Shown here piece after piece: positions 1-7,821 of a stretch of 11,519 nucleotides of DNA. A model generated the notes under the pieces. The model saw only the letters and a program-made list of their open reading frames with translations, made no database searches and was not told the origin of the DNA. Where the stretch lies: the NCBI GenBank assembly GCA_007136375.1, contig SLHB01000301.1, positions 1 to 11,519 on the forward strand, given 5' to 3'. Numbering within the stretch: position 1 is the first letter of the stretch; every line of letters starts with the position of its first letter. The DNA is from Candidatus Hydrogenedentota bacterium. GTDB taxonomy: Bacteria; Hydrogenedentota; Hydrogenedentia; Hydrogenedentales; SLHB01. The position numbers and the translations under genes are program-made.

Positions 1-770
1 CGGCCCGGGCCCAGGGCATGGAAGTGGTTCCCGTGGACAGCGAGCACAACGCCATCTACCAGTGTCTTCACGGCCATCAACGCGGCGACGTGCAATGCAT
101 CCACTTGACGGCTTCCGGCGGGCCTTTCTACAAGCGGGACCGGGCTGAACTGGAAACCATCCGGCCGGAAGAGGCCGTGCGGCATCCCACATGGGACATG
201 GGCCACAAAATCAGTGTGGATTCGGCCACGTTGATGAACAAGGGCCTCGAAATCATCGAGGCCATGTGGCTGTTCAACCTGCCGCTGGATAAAATAGAAG
301 TCGTCATCCACCCGCAAAGCATCATCCATAGCTTGGTGGAGTTCACGGACGGCAGCATCTTGGCGCACCTGGGACCGACGGACATGAAGTTCCCTATCCT
401 CTTCGCCCTGACATGGCCGGAGCGGGTGGACGCCCCCATGGCGCGCCTGGATCTGACCACCATGAAGGAGCTGACCTTCGCGGCGCCGGATTTCACGGAG
501 TTTCCGTGCCTCGGCTTGGCCATGGACGCGGCGCGAAGCGGCGGCGCGGCGCCCGCCGTCCTGAACGCGGCCAACGAAACCGCCGTGGAGGCCTTCTGCA
601 ACAACACATTGCCTTTCCTGGCCATCGCCGGCGTCGTCCGGGACACATTGGACGCGGCGGACTTGACCGCGGGGGATTCGTCCCTCGACAGCATCCTGGA
701 ATCGGACCGCGCCGCGCGGCGCATCGCCGCGGAGCGCATTCGCCGCCAGACCGGCAAGGCCTTGCGCTGA
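1..770 (+). CDS. dxr: 1-deoxy-D-xylulose 5-phosphate reductoisomerase, C-terminal part (5' end outside window)
   Basis: Partial gene, open from the left edge; the first full codon is at base 3. The enzyme rearranges and reduces 1-deoxyxylulose 5-phosphate to 2-C-methyl-D-erythritol 4-phosphate with NADPH, the committed step of the MEP isoprenoid pathway in the cytoplasm. Numbering from the first visible codon, the metal-binding stretch VDSEH (D12, E14), ASGGPF (37-42), the loop histidine H61 and the run from MGHKISVDSAT to NKGLE (66-83, with S74, N79, K80, E83) match E. coli Dxr residues D150, E152, H209, S222, N227, K228 and E231. That offset means roughly 138 N-terminal residues, including the NADPH-binding Rossmann part, lie upstream. 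PQSIIHS and the C-terminal helical domain with LNAANE are also intact. The ATG at base 18 is internal, not the start. rseP follows, a common gene pair in bacteria. No defect is visible. Confidence 0.96.
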   Translation, partial: ARAQGMEVVPVDSEHNAIYQCLHGHQRGDVQCIHLTASGGPFYKRDRAELETIRPEEAVRHPTWDMGHKISVDSATLMNKGLEIIEAMWLFNLPLDKIEVVIHPQSIIHSLVEFTDGSILAHLGPTDMKFPILFALTWPERVDAPMARLDLTTMKELTFAAPDFTEFPCLGLAMDAARSGGAAPAVLNAANETAVEAFCNNTLPFLAIAGVVRDTLDAADLTAGDSSLDSILESDRAARRIAAERIRRQTGKALR

Positions 771-817
771 ACGCGCGCGCCGGCGAGAGCGCCCCGGCCC
801 AAGAAACGCCCACTAAC

Positions 818-835
818 GCGCCGCCACGGCGGCTT
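818..835 (+). other. GC-rich hairpin in the dxr-rseP gap
   Basis: In the 144-nt gap between dxr and rseP, bases 820-825 (GCCGCC) and 828-833 (GGCGGC) are inverted complements, giving about five usable base pairs around a 4-nt loop. There is no T-tract after it, so it does not look like an intrinsic terminator. In such GC-rich DNA it may be chance. No convincing promoter is visible in the gap, and dxr and rseP could be co-transcribed. Confidence 0.2.
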
Positions 836-914
836 CCGCCAATAGCGGGGCGGCGAAATCATCCGGACCGCTCCACGCGCTTCCCCGGATCCGGTATGGA
901 GTACACAGAACAAC

Positions 915-2615
915 ATGCTCATTAACATATTACTCTTTCTTGTCGTGCTCGGCGTCCTGATCTTCTTCCATGAGTTGGGGCACTTCGCCGCCGCCAAGGC
1001 CTGCAATGTCTATGTCGACCGCTTCAGTCTCGGCATGCCTCCCAGGGTGGCCGGTTTCCGCTACGGCGAGACGGACTACTGCATCGGCGCCCTGCCCATT
1101 GGCGGATACGTGAAGATGGCGGGCCAAGAAGACGCGCCCCGCTCGGAGGAAGAACAGACCGAGGACTACGGCCATGTGCCCCGGGAGCGCTGGTTCAGCA
1201 CAAAGCCGCCATGGCAGCGGGCCATCGTTCTGCTGGCCGGCCCCTTGATGAATCTGGTCCTGGGCATCGGCATCTACGGCTTCATGGTCGGCTTTGGCGC
1301 GGAGGTGCCGGAGCATCAAGTCGACAGCCGCATTGGCTACATCGAAGAGGGCTCGGTGGCTTCCACCGCGCCCCTCTACGCCGTTGACGAAGGCGGCGTG
1401 GACTTCAGCGGCGAGCCGAGCGCCGTGGGTTGGCGCACGGGCGACCGCATCCTCACCATGGACGGCGAACGGGTCGAAAACATCCGCGACGTGGCCATCG
1501 GCGCCATCCTGTCCGGCGGCAACGAGATCGAGTTCGAGATCGAGCGGATGGATGAGAGCGGCGAATGGCGGCGTTACCGGTCCCGTGTGGCTCCGGCCCT
1601 CGTTCACGAGGACGAGGAGTACCCGCGGTTCGGCGTGATGCCCTACCAGGCGGCTTATGTGGCCGAGGTGTTCGAAGGGCTGCCCGCGGAACGCGCGGGC
1701 CTCGAAGCGAACGACGTGATATTGCGCGCCAACGGCGAGCCCGTGGACCGAAACACGTTCATGGCCATGCTTGAGGAAGGCGAACCCGGCCAACCCGTGG
1801 ACCTCGAAGTGGAACGCGGCGGAGAGGTTATTGAAACGGTCATCGAACCGGAGATCGTGGGCCGCATCATCGGCGTGCGCACTCACCCCAACTTGACCCT
1901 CGACCCGGACGCCGACCCCGAGGCCACGCCGCGCGTTCTCGACGTGGCGCGGATCCACGCCGAGACGAATGGACTGCTCGAACGGGACGAGATCGTCGAG
2001 ATAGACGGCGAGCCCGCCACGGCGCAGCGCCTCGCCGACATTCAGCGCGAACGGGCCGGGGAAACGGTGGCCTTCACCGTCCGCCGCCCTCCCGTATGGT
2101 TCGGCCTTCTCCGGGCGGAGACCTTCGAGACGGTCAACGTCGAAATCGAGCCGGTGAACCACATCGGCGTCGCCTTCGGGCAGCGCACGGTCTTCCACCG
2201 GGTTCCGCCAGCCCAGATCGTTCCCGAGGCTTTCCGGCAAGGGACTCAGGCGCTGATGCGCGTGGTGCACACGGTGCGCCTGCTCGTGACTCAAGACGTG
2301 AGCATGCGGGAACTGGGCGGGCCCGTCATGATCTATAACGTCACCACCGATGCGGCCCAGATGGGCTGGTATCCCTTATTCGAGATCGTGGCGTTTATCA
2401 GCATCAACCTCTGTGTCTTCAACCTCCTTCCCCTTCCGGTGCTAGACGGCGGACAACTCGTGTTTGTCGCGGTGGAGGCCATACGGCGCAAGCCCGTGAG
2501 CCCAAAGGTGTGGGAGCGGACGCAGATGATCGGCGTCATGCTGATCCTGATGCTGCTGGTCTTCGTCACGTACAACGACATTCTGCGCGTCATATCCAAC
2601 GCCTTGCCAGGATAG
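915..2615 (+). CDS. rseP: RseP-type site-2 intramembrane zinc metalloprotease with multiple PDZ modules
   Basis: Inner-membrane protease of the site-2 family (M50). In E. coli the relative cuts anti-sigma factor RseA within the membrane and clears signal-peptide remnants; the substrate here is unknown. Visible features of the 566-residue protein: a first membrane segment (about 3-18) leading into the zinc motif HELGH (19-23); the conserved GGYVKM (63-68); a second hydrophobic segment starting near LLAGPLMN (106-113); a periplasmic region; the third zinc-ligand motif NLLPLPVLDGG (503-513, D511) in a membrane segment; and a last membrane segment (about 537-553). E. coli RseP has about 450 residues and two PDZ domains. 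Here three PDZ-like modules can be argued, at about 135-212, 245-302 and 340-392, each with a GD/ND/RD-hydrophobic-DG/NG core, which accounts for the extra length. The ATG at 915 puts the membrane segment directly before HELGH as expected; its Shine-Dalgarno (GGAG near 898) is weak and distant. It lies 144 nt after dxr. Confidence 0.94.
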   Translation: MLINILLFLVVLGVLIFFHELGHFAAAKACNVYVDRFSLGMPPRVAGFRYGETDYCIGALPIGGYVKMAGQEDAPRSEEEQTEDYGHVPRERWFSTKPPWQRAIVLLAGPLMNLVLGIGIYGFMVGFGAEVPEHQVDSRIGYIEEGSVASTAPLYAVDEGGVDFSGEPSAVGWRTGDRILTMDGERVENIRDVAIGAILSGGNEIEFEIERMDESGEWRRYRSRVAPALVHEDEEYPRFGVMPYQAAYVAEVFEGLPAERAGLEANDVILRANGEPVDRNTFMAMLEEGEPGQPVDLEVERGGEVIETVIEPEIVGRIIGVRTHPNLTLDPDADPEATPRVLDVARIHAETNGLLERDEIVEIDGEPATAQRLADIQRERAGETVAFTVRRPPVWFGLLRAETFETVNVEIEPVNHIGVAFGQRTVFHRVPPAQIVPEAFRQGTQALMRVVHTVRLLVTQDVSMRELGGPVMIYNVTTDAAQMGWYPLFEIVAFISINLCVFNLLPLPVLDGGQLVFVAVEAIRRKPVSPKVWERTQMIGVMLILMLLVFVTYNDILRVISNALPG

Positions 2616-2652
2616 CCCTGGCGATCCCGAGCAACGCGCCACCATCGACCCT

Positions 2653-2679
2653 GGATTACGCCGTTCTTTTGGCGAATCC
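2653..2679 (+). promoter_or_regulatory. Leader hairpin upstream of lysC
   Basis: In the 93-nt gap between rseP and lysC, GGATT-A-CGCC (2653-2662) can pair with GGCG-AATCC (2671-2679), giving nine pairs with one bulged A (2658) around an 8-nt loop (GTTCTTTT). It ends 12 nt before the putative Shine-Dalgarno AAAGGA (2692-2697). There is no T-tract after it, so a classical terminator is unlikely; a role as an mRNA-stability or translation-control element is possible. It is much too short to be a lysine riboswitch. The function is inferred only from the pairing. Confidence 0.35.
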
Positions 2680-2708
2680 GTGAACAGCCACAAAGGACAA
2701 CGCACTAC

Positions 2709-4013
2709 ATGGGGAGCATTACCTGCAAGTTTGGCGGCACTTCCCTGGCCGACGCCCAGTGTCTCCGGGAAGCCGCCGCCATTGTCAACGCGGATCCCAA
2801 CCGCCGGTACGTCGTCCCTTCCGCGCCGGGAAAGCGCGACTCCGGCGATATCAAGATCACCGATCTCCTCTATACGTGGCACAGCCTCGTACAGCAAGGA
2901 CTGGACGCGACGCAGCCCGAATGCATCGTGGCCGAGCGGTTCGAGGAATTGACGCAAGAACTCGGCTTAACTCTCGACCTTCGAGAGCGTCTCGCGGAGA
3001 TCCGGGCGGACGCGGAAAAACACAAGAACCCCGATTACATGGCGTCGCGCGGCGAATACCTCAACGGCCTGCTCATGGCTGAGCTTCTCGGCGCGACGTT
3101 GGTCGATCCAGTACATTACATCAAGTTCGACGAGGAAGGCCGTCTCAACCCCGTTACATACGATCTCTTGGGCGAAGCCTTGCGCGGGGAGGGCCGTTTC
3201 GTCGTGCCCGGGTTCTATGGCTCCCTTCCCGACGGAAGCGTCAAGACGTTTTCCCGCGGCGGCAGCGACATTACGGGCGCCATCACCGCCCGGGCTTCGG
3301 GCTCGGTCTTGTATGAAAACTGGACGGACGTTTCCGGATTCCGGATGGCCGATCCGCGCATCGTCCCGAACGCCCATCCCATTCAGGAGATCACCTACCG
3401 CGAGCTTCGGGAGTTGGCGTACATGGGCGCGAATGTGCTTCACGACGAGGCCATCTTCCCCGTCCGCGAGCCGGGCATTCCCATCAACATCCGGAACACG
3501 AAGGCGCCTTCTGATCCGGGCACGATGATCCTTCCGGCGCGCACGCCCAAGGCCCCCGTCTGCGGCATTGCCGGACAGCGCAGCTTCACCATGTTCAACA
3601 TCGAGAAGACACTGATGAACCGGGAGCGCGGTTTCGGCCGGCGCGTTTTGTCCGTGTTCGAGGACCACGGCGTAAACTTCGAGCACATGCCCAGCAGCAT
3701 CGACACGTTATCCGTCATCGTGAACGACGCGGAACTGGCGAATCATGGCGCCTCCATCGTGAAGGGGATCGAAAAGACCTGCGAGCCTGACTCCGTCTCC
3801 ATGACGGGGGGGCTCGCCCTTATCGCCACGGTGGGGATGGGCATGGCCGGCCATATCGGCGTCGCCGCCCGCTTGTGCAACGCATGCGCGCGGGCGGGCG
3901 TGAACCTCCGGGTGCTCGACCAAGGGGCCTCCGAAAACAACATCATCATCGGCGTGGAAGAGCGGGACTTGGAGAGCGCCGTCCGGGCCATTCACAACGA
4001 GTTCGCGGAATAG
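2709..4013 (+). CDS. lysC: Aspartate kinase with C-terminal ACT domains
   Basis: Phosphorylates L-aspartate to 4-phospho-L-aspartate with ATP, the first step towards lysine/diaminopimelate, threonine and methionine; cytoplasmic. In the 434-residue product the amino-acid kinase domain (about 1-285) shows KFGGTS (7-12), VVPSAPGKR (35-43), SRGEYLNG (113-120), SRGGSDITG (182-190), WTDVSGF (205-211) with the following MADPRIV, and YMGANVLHDEA (238-248). Two ACT regulatory modules follow (about 296-360 and 370-430), the second with the DQGASENNI motif typical of allosteric aspartate kinases. There is no homoserine dehydrogenase domain, so it is the monofunctional type. Feedback inhibition by lysine and/or threonine is expected from the family, but the effector cannot be read from the sequence. 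The start at 2709 has AAAGGA 11 nt upstream and places KFGGTS at the normal distance from the N-terminus. pyk begins 11 nt downstream with its ribosome-binding site over the lysC stop. Confidence 0.95.
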   Translation: MGSITCKFGGTSLADAQCLREAAAIVNADPNRRYVVPSAPGKRDSGDIKITDLLYTWHSLVQQGLDATQPECIVAERFEELTQELGLTLDLRERLAEIRADAEKHKNPDYMASRGEYLNGLLMAELLGATLVDPVHYIKFDEEGRLNPVTYDLLGEALRGEGRFVVPGFYGSLPDGSVKTFSRGGSDITGAITARASGSVLYENWTDVSGFRMADPRIVPNAHPIQEITYRELRELAYMGANVLHDEAIFPVREPGIPINIRNTKAPSDPGTMILPARTPKAPVCGIAGQRSFTMFNIEKTLMNRERGFGRRVLSVFEDHGVNFEHMPSSIDTLSVIVNDAELANHGASIVKGIEKTCEPDSVSMTGGLALIATVGMGMAGHIGVAARLCNACARAGVNLRVLDQGASENNIIIGVEERDLESAVRAIHNEFAE

Positions 4014-4016
4014 GAG
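4012..4016 (+). promoter_or_regulatory. pyk ribosome-binding site overlapping the lysC stop codon
   Basis: AGGAG at 4012-4016 begins inside the lysC TAG stop (4011-4013) and lies 8 nt before the ATG at 4025. It decides the pyk start against the longer in-frame reading from 3875, which would add about 50 residues of lysC shadow translation absent from pyruvate kinases. It suggests translational coupling of lysC and pyk. Confidence 0.75.
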
Positions 4017-4024
4017 TCCCGGGG

Positions 4025-5467
4025 ATGCGGCGGACAAAGATCATCTGCACCATCGGCCCGGCCTCGGCGGATCCCGGCGTCATACGCGAATTGATCCAGC
4101 GGGGCATGAACGTGGCCCGCTTGAACTTCTCCCACGGGACCTATGCGTTCCATGAAGAGGCCTTTCGCCACATCCGGGCGGCCGCTGAAGAGCTCGACAA
4201 GAACGTGGCGGTCATGATGGATTTGCAGGGACCCAAGATCCGCACCGGCAAGCTCAACGGGGGCGAAGCCGTGGAGCTGAAGAACGGCGCCGCAATCCGG
4301 ATCACGACCGAGGATGTTCCTGGAGACGCCCGCTGCATTTCGACGACGTACGAAAACCTGCCCCACGACGTCCGCGAGGGCAACCTGATTCTGATCGCCG
4401 ACGGCGCCCTGGAGCTTGGCGTCGAAAGCGTGGCGCCGCCAAACGTGGATTGCCGCGTCCTGCGCGGGGGATGGCTTGGCGAGAACAAAGGCATCAATCT
4501 CCCCGGCGTCCACGTATCGGCGCCGTCCCTCACGGAAAAGGACGTGCGGGACCTGGAATTTGGCCTGAAACTGGGCGTTGACCTGGTCGCCCTCTCCTTC
4601 GTCCGGAGCGCCGGCGACTTGCAGGTGTTGCGGCAACACATGGAGCGCTTCGGCCGGCAAGCCATGATCGTGGCGAAAGTGGAGCGCCCGGAGGCCTATG
4701 AGCGATTCGACGACATTCTGAACCACACCGACGCGGTGATGGTGGCGCGAGGCGATCTGGGCGTCGAGATTGACCTCGAGGAGGTCCCGCAGATTCAGAA
4801 GGACTTGATCCGCCGCTGCAATGATCGGGGCATTCCCGTCGTTACGGCCACGCAGATGCTCGAATCCATGATCACGAATTCCCGGCCCACGCGCGCCGAG
4901 GTGGCCGACATCGCCAACGCCATCTACGACGGCGCCGACGCCGTGATGCTCTCCGGCGAAACGGCCACGGGCGCGTATCCGCTGGCCGCGGTGGAAGTGA
5001 TGGACAAGGTGGCGCTCCGGGCGGACGAGGCGATGCGCCTCGCGCCCCGGCGGACGCGGGAGACCCCCGACGACGGGGCGCGCCTCCGGCAAGGGTTCTA
5101 CAGCAACGCCATCGGGCAAGCCGTGGCGTGGATGACGCAGACCGTGGACGCGAAGCGCATCGTATGCTTCACGAAGTCTGGATACACCGCCCACGCGATG
5201 GCGCGGTACCGGCCCGCCACGAAGATAACGGCCATCACGCTCAACGAAGACGTGCGCCGCAGGTGCGCCCTCGTCTGGGGCGTGGACGCCGTGAAGAGCG
5301 CGCAAGTGCGCACCACCGACGAGATGGTGCAAATGGTTGATTCCATCTTGCGGAACGGAAACCTCGCCCAGGAAGACGATCTCGTTATCATCGTGGCCGC
5401 GACGCCCTTGGGCAAGCGAGGGCGCACAAACCTCCTCAAACTCCATCGCGTCGGCGAGACCATGTAA
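4025..5467 (+). CDS. pyk: Pyruvate kinase
   Basis: Transfers phosphate from phosphoenolpyruvate to ADP, giving pyruvate and ATP; the last step of glycolysis, cytoplasmic, usually a homotetramer. With the start at 4025 the protein has 480 residues, normal for bacterial pyruvate kinases. Visible motifs are TKIICTIGP (4-12), ARLNFSHG (31-38, with substrate-contacting R32 and cation-site N34 and S36), DLQGPKIRTG (66-75), the lid or B domain (about 72-170), LSFVR (190-194), the catalytic-lysine signature IVAKVE (215-220, K218, metal ligand E220), ARGDLG (241-246, D244), TATQMLESM (274-282) and MLSGETA (308-314). The C-terminal domain (about 355-480) is the standard effector domain; there is no extra PEP-utiliser domain. 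An in-frame ATG at 3875 lies inside lysC and is rejected as a start. It is likely co-transcribed with lysC (11-nt gap). Why aspartate kinase and pyruvate kinase are paired is not evident, although both draw on the PEP/oxaloacetate node. Confidence 0.96.
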   Translation: MRRTKIICTIGPASADPGVIRELIQRGMNVARLNFSHGTYAFHEEAFRHIRAAAEELDKNVAVMMDLQGPKIRTGKLNGGEAVELKNGAAIRITTEDVPGDARCISTTYENLPHDVREGNLILIADGALELGVESVAPPNVDCRVLRGGWLGENKGINLPGVHVSAPSLTEKDVRDLEFGLKLGVDLVALSFVRSAGDLQVLRQHMERFGRQAMIVAKVERPEAYERFDDILNHTDAVMVARGDLGVEIDLEEVPQIQKDLIRRCNDRGIPVVTATQMLESMITNSRPTRAEVADIANAIYDGADAVMLSGETATGAYPLAAVEVMDKVALRADEAMRLAPRRTRETPDDGARLRQGFYSNAIGQAVAWMTQTVDAKRIVCFTKSGYTAHAMARYRPATKITAITLNEDVRRRCALVWGVDAVKSAQVRTTDEMVQMVDSILRNGNLAQEDDLVIIVAATPLGKRGRTNLLKLHRVGETM

Positions 5468-5509
5468 CCTCCCGGACGCGGCCGCGCCACGCGCCACAGA
5501 TAAGACCCC

Positions 5510-6271
5510 ATGACCGAGACCGATCACCGCGCCGTAGCATCAGACTGGTTCGAACGCAGCTTCGGAGCCCTCTACCCCATCATCTACGCCCACCGGACAG
5601 TGGATGAAGCGGGGCCCGAAGCTGCATTCGCGGCGGCGCGGCTGCGCCTGCGGACGGATGGGCGGCTCCTCGACGTCGGGTGCGGGAACGGCCGCCATCT
5701 CCACCACTTGAGCCGGCGGGCCTCGGTGACAGGGTTGGACTTTTCGCCGGAGCTGCTCGCCATCGCGCGGCGCAGGGCGCCGTCGGCGGGACTCGTTCAG
5801 GGAGATATGCGCGCGTTACCTTTCTCCCGCGCCTTCGGCTTCCTGACCAATTTCTTCACGAGCTTTGGATACTTCCTTGACGAGGACGAGAACGAAGCCG
5901 CGGTTCAGAGCCTGGCCAGCGCCTTGCAGCCGGGAGGCCGCTTCTTTGTCGATTACTTCTGTGCGGAACACGCCCGCCGCCATCTCTGTCCCCGTTCCGT
6001 CCGCCACGTCGGCGCCTACGAGATTCACGAGCGGCGGTGGATCAATGAGCGCGACCAGCGGCTCAACAAGGAGACCCGGGTCTTCGAGCACGGAACCTGC
6101 ACCGGCCGCTACGGCGAATCGCTCCGCCTGTACGAACCGGAGGCGTTTGCGGCCATGTTCGCGGCCCACGGCATGGTCATTGAGGAATGGCATGGCGACT
6201 ATGAGGGCAACTCGCTTTCCTTCGAACGGCCCCGGATGATCGCCGTGGGGACCTTGGACGCCCAGTCATGA
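5510..6271 (+). CDS. Class I SAM-dependent methyltransferase, candidate bacillithiol N-methyltransferase (NmbA-like)
   Basis: Rossmann-fold methyltransferase of 253 residues. SAM-binding motif I is LLDVGCGNGRH (53-63), the acidic end of strand 2 is GLDFS (75-79, D77), motif III is QGDMRALPF (97-105, D99), and a distinctive TNFFTSFGYF stretch (113-122) follows, then LQPGGRFFVDYF (139-150). No signal peptide or membrane segment is present, so it is cytoplasmic. The start at 5510 has no clear Shine-Dalgarno (AGATAAG only), but WFERSFGALYP near the N-terminus fits the family. Its TGA overlaps the bshC ATG (ATGA, 6268-6271), indicating translational coupling. Bacillithiol in Chlorobaculum tepidum is N-methylated by a SAM-dependent methyltransferase (NmbA, CT1040). 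I infer the same role here from position and enzyme class; sequence orthology could not be tested. Alternatively it methylates another small molecule. The methyltransferase class is certain, the substrate is not. Confidence 0.9.
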   Translation: MTETDHRAVASDWFERSFGALYPIIYAHRTVDEAGPEAAFAAARLRLRTDGRLLDVGCGNGRHLHHLSRRASVTGLDFSPELLAIARRRAPSAGLVQGDMRALPFSRAFGFLTNFFTSFGYFLDEDENEAAVQSLASALQPGGRFFVDYFCAEHARRHLCPRSVRHVGAYEIHERRWINERDQRLNKETRVFEHGTCTGRYGESLRLYEPEAFAAMFAAHGMVIEEWHGDYEGNSLSFERPRMIAVGTLDAQS

Positions 6272-7821
6272 TCGACATCGCCGCGGCCTATGAGGGGGGT
6301 GATCCGGCTGTTCTCCCCTTTTTCGCGCGAGATCCCGGGACATTTCCGGAGATTTCCGGACCTGCGCCAGTCTGGGACGAAGAATTCCGCGCCGCTTTGG
6401 AGGCTTTTCAGCAGGAACACGGATCGGACGCGCCAATCCCCGAGGCGGCCCACGCCGTGGTGACGGGCCAGCAACCCGCCCTCTTCTGCGGGCCGATGTA
6501 CACGATGTACAAGGCCATCGGCGCGATACAGCTCGCCCGGGAACTCTCGCGGAGAAGCGGCCAGCCCTGCGCGCCTGTCTTCTGGATCGCAAGCGATGAT
6601 CATGACTTCGAGGAAGCGCGGTCCGTTCATCTGTTGACGGATCAAGACGATATCCTCCAGCTAACGTATGAACCCCGCGAGCCCGTTGCGGGCTTGCCCA
6701 TGGCGCGGGTTCCGTTGGACGAACACATCCACCGGCTCGTGGACCGCCTGGCGGCGCATGCGCGCCAGGGATCCGGCGCGGGGGAGATACGAGACTTTCT
6801 CCACGCCTCGGCGGACGCATCAGCGTCCCTAGCGGAATGGCACACCCGGCTTCTCGCCCGTCTCTTCCGTGGAACGGGCCTGATCTTGTTCTCGCCCCGC
6901 ATTCCCGAAGCGCGGCGGCGCGCGGCGGCCCTGCTCCGCAAGGAGATTGAGGCGCCGCTGGAAACCACCGCCTTGGTCAACACGGCGGCCGGCGAATTGG
7001 CGGGCCTGGGCTTCGCGCCTCAACTGCGGAAAGGGCGGACCGAGTGCAACTTCTTTTTGGAGACGGGAACGACGCGGGATAAGGCGCTCTTCCAGGAAGA
7101 GCGCTTCCAGATACCGGCCCAGGGGACGTCGTTCTCGCCCGCGGAGATGATGGGCCTCCTGGACACCCGGCCCGAGGCCTTTTCACCCAGCGCCGCGCTC
7201 CGCTGCGTGGCGCAGCAGCATCTTTTTCCCGTCCAAGCCTACGTGGCCGGTCCCGGGGAGATTGCCTATTGGGCCCAGTTGAGGAAGGTTTTCGAACGGT
7301 TCGACACGGCGATGCCCCTGGTGGAGCCCCGGCCCCGGGGCGTGTTGCTACGGGCGAAGCATAAGGCCCTCCTAGCCCGCCACGGCCGGGCGGCGGCGGA
7401 CTTTACGCAACCTTTCGAACCGCTCCTCACCGCCGCGCTCAACCGCGCCGCACAGGACGACCGTGTTGTCCGCGCCCTGCGTTCGAACGGCGCGCATATC
7501 ATGGACGCCGTTCAGAAATTGAAGGCGGACATCGACGGCGAGGCCGCGGAACTCGGGCCCATGGCCGGGGCCATGGAGCGTAGCGTCCGGCGGCAGCTAG
7601 CGCGCATGGAGCGGGCCGCCACGCGGCGGGACGCCGCCCGGACGGAGACAGCGCACCGGCAAATGGAGCGGCTCGCCCGGGTCATCGCCCCTGGCCGAAG
7701 GCCGCAAGAACGGGTGTATACCCCTTTTTCTTTCGTATTCGGCCATGGTTGGGACCTTGTTCCGGCGTTGGACCGGCAACTGGCTTTTCGCGCCCGGGGT
7801 CTACAGGAGGTCGAGCTTTGA
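6268..7821 (+). CDS. bshC: Bacillithiol biosynthesis protein BshC, putative cysteine ligase
   Basis: Last step of bacillithiol synthesis: BshC is genetically required for adding cysteine to glucosamine-malate (GlcN-Mal), although its in vitro activity has been hard to show. The 517-residue protein matches the family in length and order of motifs: VVTGQQPALFCGP (64-76), YTMYKAIGAI (78-87), PVFWIASDDHDFEE (103-116), LRCVAQQHLFPVQAYVAGPGE (311-331), FDTAMPLVEPR (345-355) and PQERVYTPF (479-487). A predicted coiled-coil, rich in E, R, A and M, spans about 408-472, like the long helical pair seen in the B. subtilis protein. It is cytoplasmic. The ATG overlaps the upstream methyltransferase stop (ATGA) and the gene's own stop overlaps the TTG start of bshB, so translation of all three is probably coupled. 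No defect is visible. BshC is the most diagnostic of the three enzymes for the bacillithiol pathway. Confidence 0.94.
   Translation: MIDIAAAYEGGDPAVLPFFARDPGTFPEISGPAPVWDEEFRAALEAFQQEHGSDAPIPEAAHAVVTGQQPALFCGPMYTMYKAIGAIQLARELSRRSGQPCAPVFWIASDDHDFEEARSVHLLTDQDDILQLTYEPREPVAGLPMARVPLDEHIHRLVDRLAAHARQGSGAGEIRDFLHASADASASLAEWHTRLLARLFRGTGLILFSPRIPEARRRAAALLRKEIEAPLETTALVNTAAGELAGLGFAPQLRKGRTECNFFLETGTTRDKALFQEERFQIPAQGTSFSPAEMMGLLDTRPEAFSPSAALRCVAQQHLFPVQAYVAGPGEIAYWAQLRKVFERFDTAMPLVEPRPRGVLLRAKHKALLARHGRAAADFTQPFEPLLTAALNRAAQDDRVVRALRSNGAHIMDAVQKLKADIDGEAAELGPMAGAMERSVRRQLARMERAATRRDAARTETAHRQMERLARVIAPGRRPQERVYTPFSFVFGHGWDLVPALDRQLAFRARGLQEVEL
7805..7810 (+). promoter_or_regulatory. Strong bshB ribosome-binding site inside the bshC 3' end
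   Basis: AGGAGG at 7805-7810 lies 7 nt before TTG at 7818. It supports this TTG as the bshB start over the in-frame ATG at 7749, which would add 23 residues of unrelated sequence, and over GTG at 7824, which has 13-nt spacing. Confidence 0.75.

Noticed and set aside
930..2294. Long open frame (454 codons) antisense to rseP
   Set aside because: Shadow of rseP, rich in H, D, A and G with no domain recognised.
2616..2708. Lysine riboswitch ahead of lysC
   Set aside because: The 93-nt gap is too short for the roughly 170-nt lysine aptamer and none of its core structure is seen.
3875..4024. N-terminal extension of pyruvate kinase within lysC
   Set aside because: Translates the wrong frame of lysC into an Arg-rich stretch; the ATG at 4025 with AGGAG 8 nt upstream gives the normal pyruvate kinase N-terminus.
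5480..5500. GC palindrome (GCGGCCGC) between pyk and the methyltransferase gene
   Set aside because: An 8-nt palindrome in GC-rich DNA with no loop or T-tract is expected by chance and does not suggest a terminator.
3992..5527. Long open frame (511 codons) antisense to pyk
   Set aside because: It mirrors pyk codon structure in GC-rich DNA, has no ribosome-binding site and no recognisable motif, and overlaps a certain gene completely.
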